Source: Granulicella sp. L46 (GTDB lineage: Bacteria; Acidobacteriota; Terriglobia; Terriglobales; Acidobacteriaceae). From it: 64,000 nucleotides of DNA. The notes below the pieces were generated by a model. The model was not told where the DNA came from. It searched no databases and saw nothing but the letters and a program-made list of their open reading frames with translations. This document shows positions 62,637 through 64,000 of this stretch, one piece after another. Numbering within the stretch: the first letter of the stretch is position 1; each line of letters opens with the position of its first letter. The DNA is taken from NCBI RefSeq assembly GCF_009765785.1, contig NZ_LMUT01000012.1, positions 1,584,654-1,648,653 on the forward strand, written 5' to 3'. Both the position numbers and the translations under genes were made by a program.

Positions 62637-62933
62637 ATGAATAAATTTGGAATTTTGGCAACATTGCAGGCACGTCCAGGTAAAGAGGCAGCCGTCGAAC
62701 AATTTCTTAGTTCGGCGACTCCGCTCGTAGCAGCTGAGGTTGGTACGACGGCTTGGTTCGCATTCAAGATTGGGTCGGCAACGTTTGGCATCTTTGACAC
62801 CTTCAAGGATGACGAAGGACGTAATGCACATGTAACCGGTGAGGTGGCAAAAGCGCTCTTTGCTCGTGCCGAAGAGCTATTCGTCTCTCCGCCACAGATT
62901 CAGATGGTCGACATTCTCGCGGAAAAGCTCTGA
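62637..62933 (+). CDS. ABM-fold monooxygenase-like protein
   Basis: 98 residues of the antibiotic biosynthesis monooxygenase fold: KFGILATLQARPGKEAAVEQFLSSATPLVAAEVGTTAWFAFKI, FGIFDTFKDDEGRNAHVTGEVAKAL and IQMVDILAEKL. It is about as long as a single dimeric alpha/beta-barrel unit. GAGGG lies close before the ATG. Not closely similar to the other ABM protein at 44307. Substrate unknown. Confidence 0.8.
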   Translation: MNKFGILATLQARPGKEAAVEQFLSSATPLVAAEVGTTAWFAFKIGSATFGIFDTFKDDEGRNAHVTGEVAKALFARAEELFVSPPQIQMVDILAEKL

Positions 62934-63520
62934 ATCAGGATTTACTTTTTTGGGTTAGAGTGGGCCTTCGATAAAGCAGCATTTGAAACTGGGCGGTTCG
63001 ACGAAGGCGGAGCTCAAGCGGACCGCCCATTTGGCCCTTCGTCATCTGGGTTACTGAGCCTTATCATGGCTGCTCCGGCTGCTGAGTCCTGTGCTCAACA
63101 GACCTAGGTGAGCGCAAAAGCGCCGAGTCATCCATCAAACCTTGGACAAGCTCGACTCTTGTACCTCGTCTCCAAGTGACGAAACATTTGGAAGTTGTGA
63201 CGTGCCTGAAATGTCACGTTTTCGGAAAGTATGCACTGGCGTGTCCAGCCCAGTGAACTCATCGCAATGTAGGTGGGCCGTCCGACTGCAAGGGAAAAGT
63301 TGAGGGTGAAGAAAGTCTGCGTCAATGTGCCCGGCCTGTTTGTGGAGATGTGTCTCCTGCCAAGATGAGATACGCCGCGCAGCGGTGTCGCTGAGGTCTC
63401 TTCGGTGAGACAATCGTTCGCGAAAACAGTGATACCCTTTCTGAGCAGCAGCCCTTTGTTTCAAACGATCAATGACACGAGACGTCGGAACCAGGTAGCG
63501 TTACCTATTGGAGAAAGAGC
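62934..63520. other. Gene-free stretch
   Basis: Frames of up to 109 codons exist on the minus strand but show no family pattern, membrane helix or ribosome site. No repeat of the palindromic family is present. Confidence 0.45.
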
Positions 63521-63964
63521 TTGCTTGAACAAAACACACCAGTAGCCGACAAGCATCATGACGCGATGAACCGCCGTTCATGGTTAATCAGCCTCACCAG
63601 CCTGTTTTTTAGCCTTCTTCAGAGCGCCTGCACCGCATTCATGGCACTCAGCGGCCTCCGTCTCTTAATCGGCGTCGGCTCTCTTGCCGCGGCGGCGGCA
63701 GGCGCACGGTTCCTTGATTCGATCCATGGTGCGGTGGTACGCATTCCTATGGAAATTGTTGCGGTGGCCGGCTCCGTCATCAATCTGTATGCAATATGGC
63801 GAGTTCGCTCGCTACGCGCCAGGCCTTCTTCTCAATGGCGGGTTGGGCCAGTGACTCCAGAGAAAAGGCGTGCCGAATCGATCCAGATAGCGCTTGCGAT
63901 TCTCACCTTGCTGCTCGTGGGTGTGGAATGGGCCTTCCACATTTATCTCCACGGTTCGATCTAG
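63521..63964 (+). CDS. Small multi-TM membrane protein
   Basis: 147 residues from a TTG with GGAGAAAG upstream; an ATG at 63566 (MNRRSWLISL) is an alternative. Hydrophobic segments lie at about 22-40 (SLTSLFFSLLQSACTAFMAL), 45-62 (LLIGVGSLAAAAAGA), 75-95 (MEIVAVAGSVINLYAIW) and 125-142 (IALAILTLLLVGVEWAF). A basic loop separates the last two. No family recognised. Confidence 0.6.
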   Translation: MLEQNTPVADKHHDAMNRRSWLISLTSLFFSLLQSACTAFMALSGLRLLIGVGSLAAAAAGARFLDSIHGAVVRIPMEIVAVAGSVINLYAIWRVRSLRARPSSQWRVGPVTPEKRRAESIQIALAILTLLLVGVEWAFHIYLHGSI

Positions 63965-64000
63965 TCCCCTGAATCCTTACGCGTCCGCGCCTCGTTGCTC

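Noticed and set aside
63135-63464. 109-codon minus-strand frame in the right backbone
   Set aside because: No start signal, no hydrophobic or domain pattern, amino-acid use not protein-like.

Overview
The window looks like the chromosome of an acidobacterium of the Terriglobus/Granulicella/Edaphobacter type. The clearest markers are two members of the secreted acidobacterial paralogue family TIGR03435 (19634-20425 and 21246-22097) together with Gram-negative envelope genes (lpxB, a PpiD-like chaperone) in a GC-rich, densely packed backbone. The genus is an inference.

Left backbone (1-17865): an AddA-like helicase-nuclease (5' end outside the window), threonine aldolase and HemW, an MsbA-type ABC exporter, a YdeI/OmdA-like protein, lpxB, a catalytically dead M1-peptidase-like TPR protein, malQ, a PpiD-like parvulin and a BON-domain envelope protein. 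It ends in an initiator tRNA gene with its own consensus promoter.

Mobile island (about 17821-56440, 38.6 kb): a tyrosine integrase abuts the 3' end of tRNA-fMet, and the last 45 bases of that tRNA recur exactly at 56396-56440. These are attL and attR. Next to each end is a zone of acidobacterial accessory genes and gene debris. The centre (23.6-37.5 kb) is organised like a phage or replicon. A compact leftward operon includes a winged-helix replication-initiator candidate that carries four 21-bp tandem repeats and an AT-rich stretch inside its own coding sequence, a lambda-O-like arrangement. It is followed by a separate, hairpin-bounded pair of secreted proteins, the larger tail-fibre-like (988 and 242 aa). 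A rightward set of small genes includes a second tyrosine recombinase, a zinc-finger protein, an excisionase-like protein and a two-TM protein. No capsid, portal, terminase, relaxase or type IV secretion gene was recognised. The rest is cargo and wreckage: a response regulator, two IS3-family elements (one truncated), a DUF1254 protein, a hybrid histidine kinase, a hipBA toxin-antitoxin pair with two clear operators, a frameshifted Y-family polymerase and a truncated YedK.

Right backbone (56441-64000): a frameshifted second integrase with an excisionase-like gene directly beyond attR, probably the relic of an earlier element in the same site, then TetR with a divergent amidase, a secreted lactonase-type beta-propeller, an ABM-fold protein and a membrane protein.

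Four regulatory or repeat signals are not explained by the genes: (1) an interspersed intergenic palindromic repeat of about 65 bp, at least eight full copies plus halves, in island and chromosome; (2) a strand-biased CAGCGCA motif, 12 copies in 2.3 kb of the island; (3) an operator-like palindrome GCGTATC-N-GATACGC dispersed through the island; (4) a TTGACAAATTGTCAA palindrome overlapping two divergent promoters.
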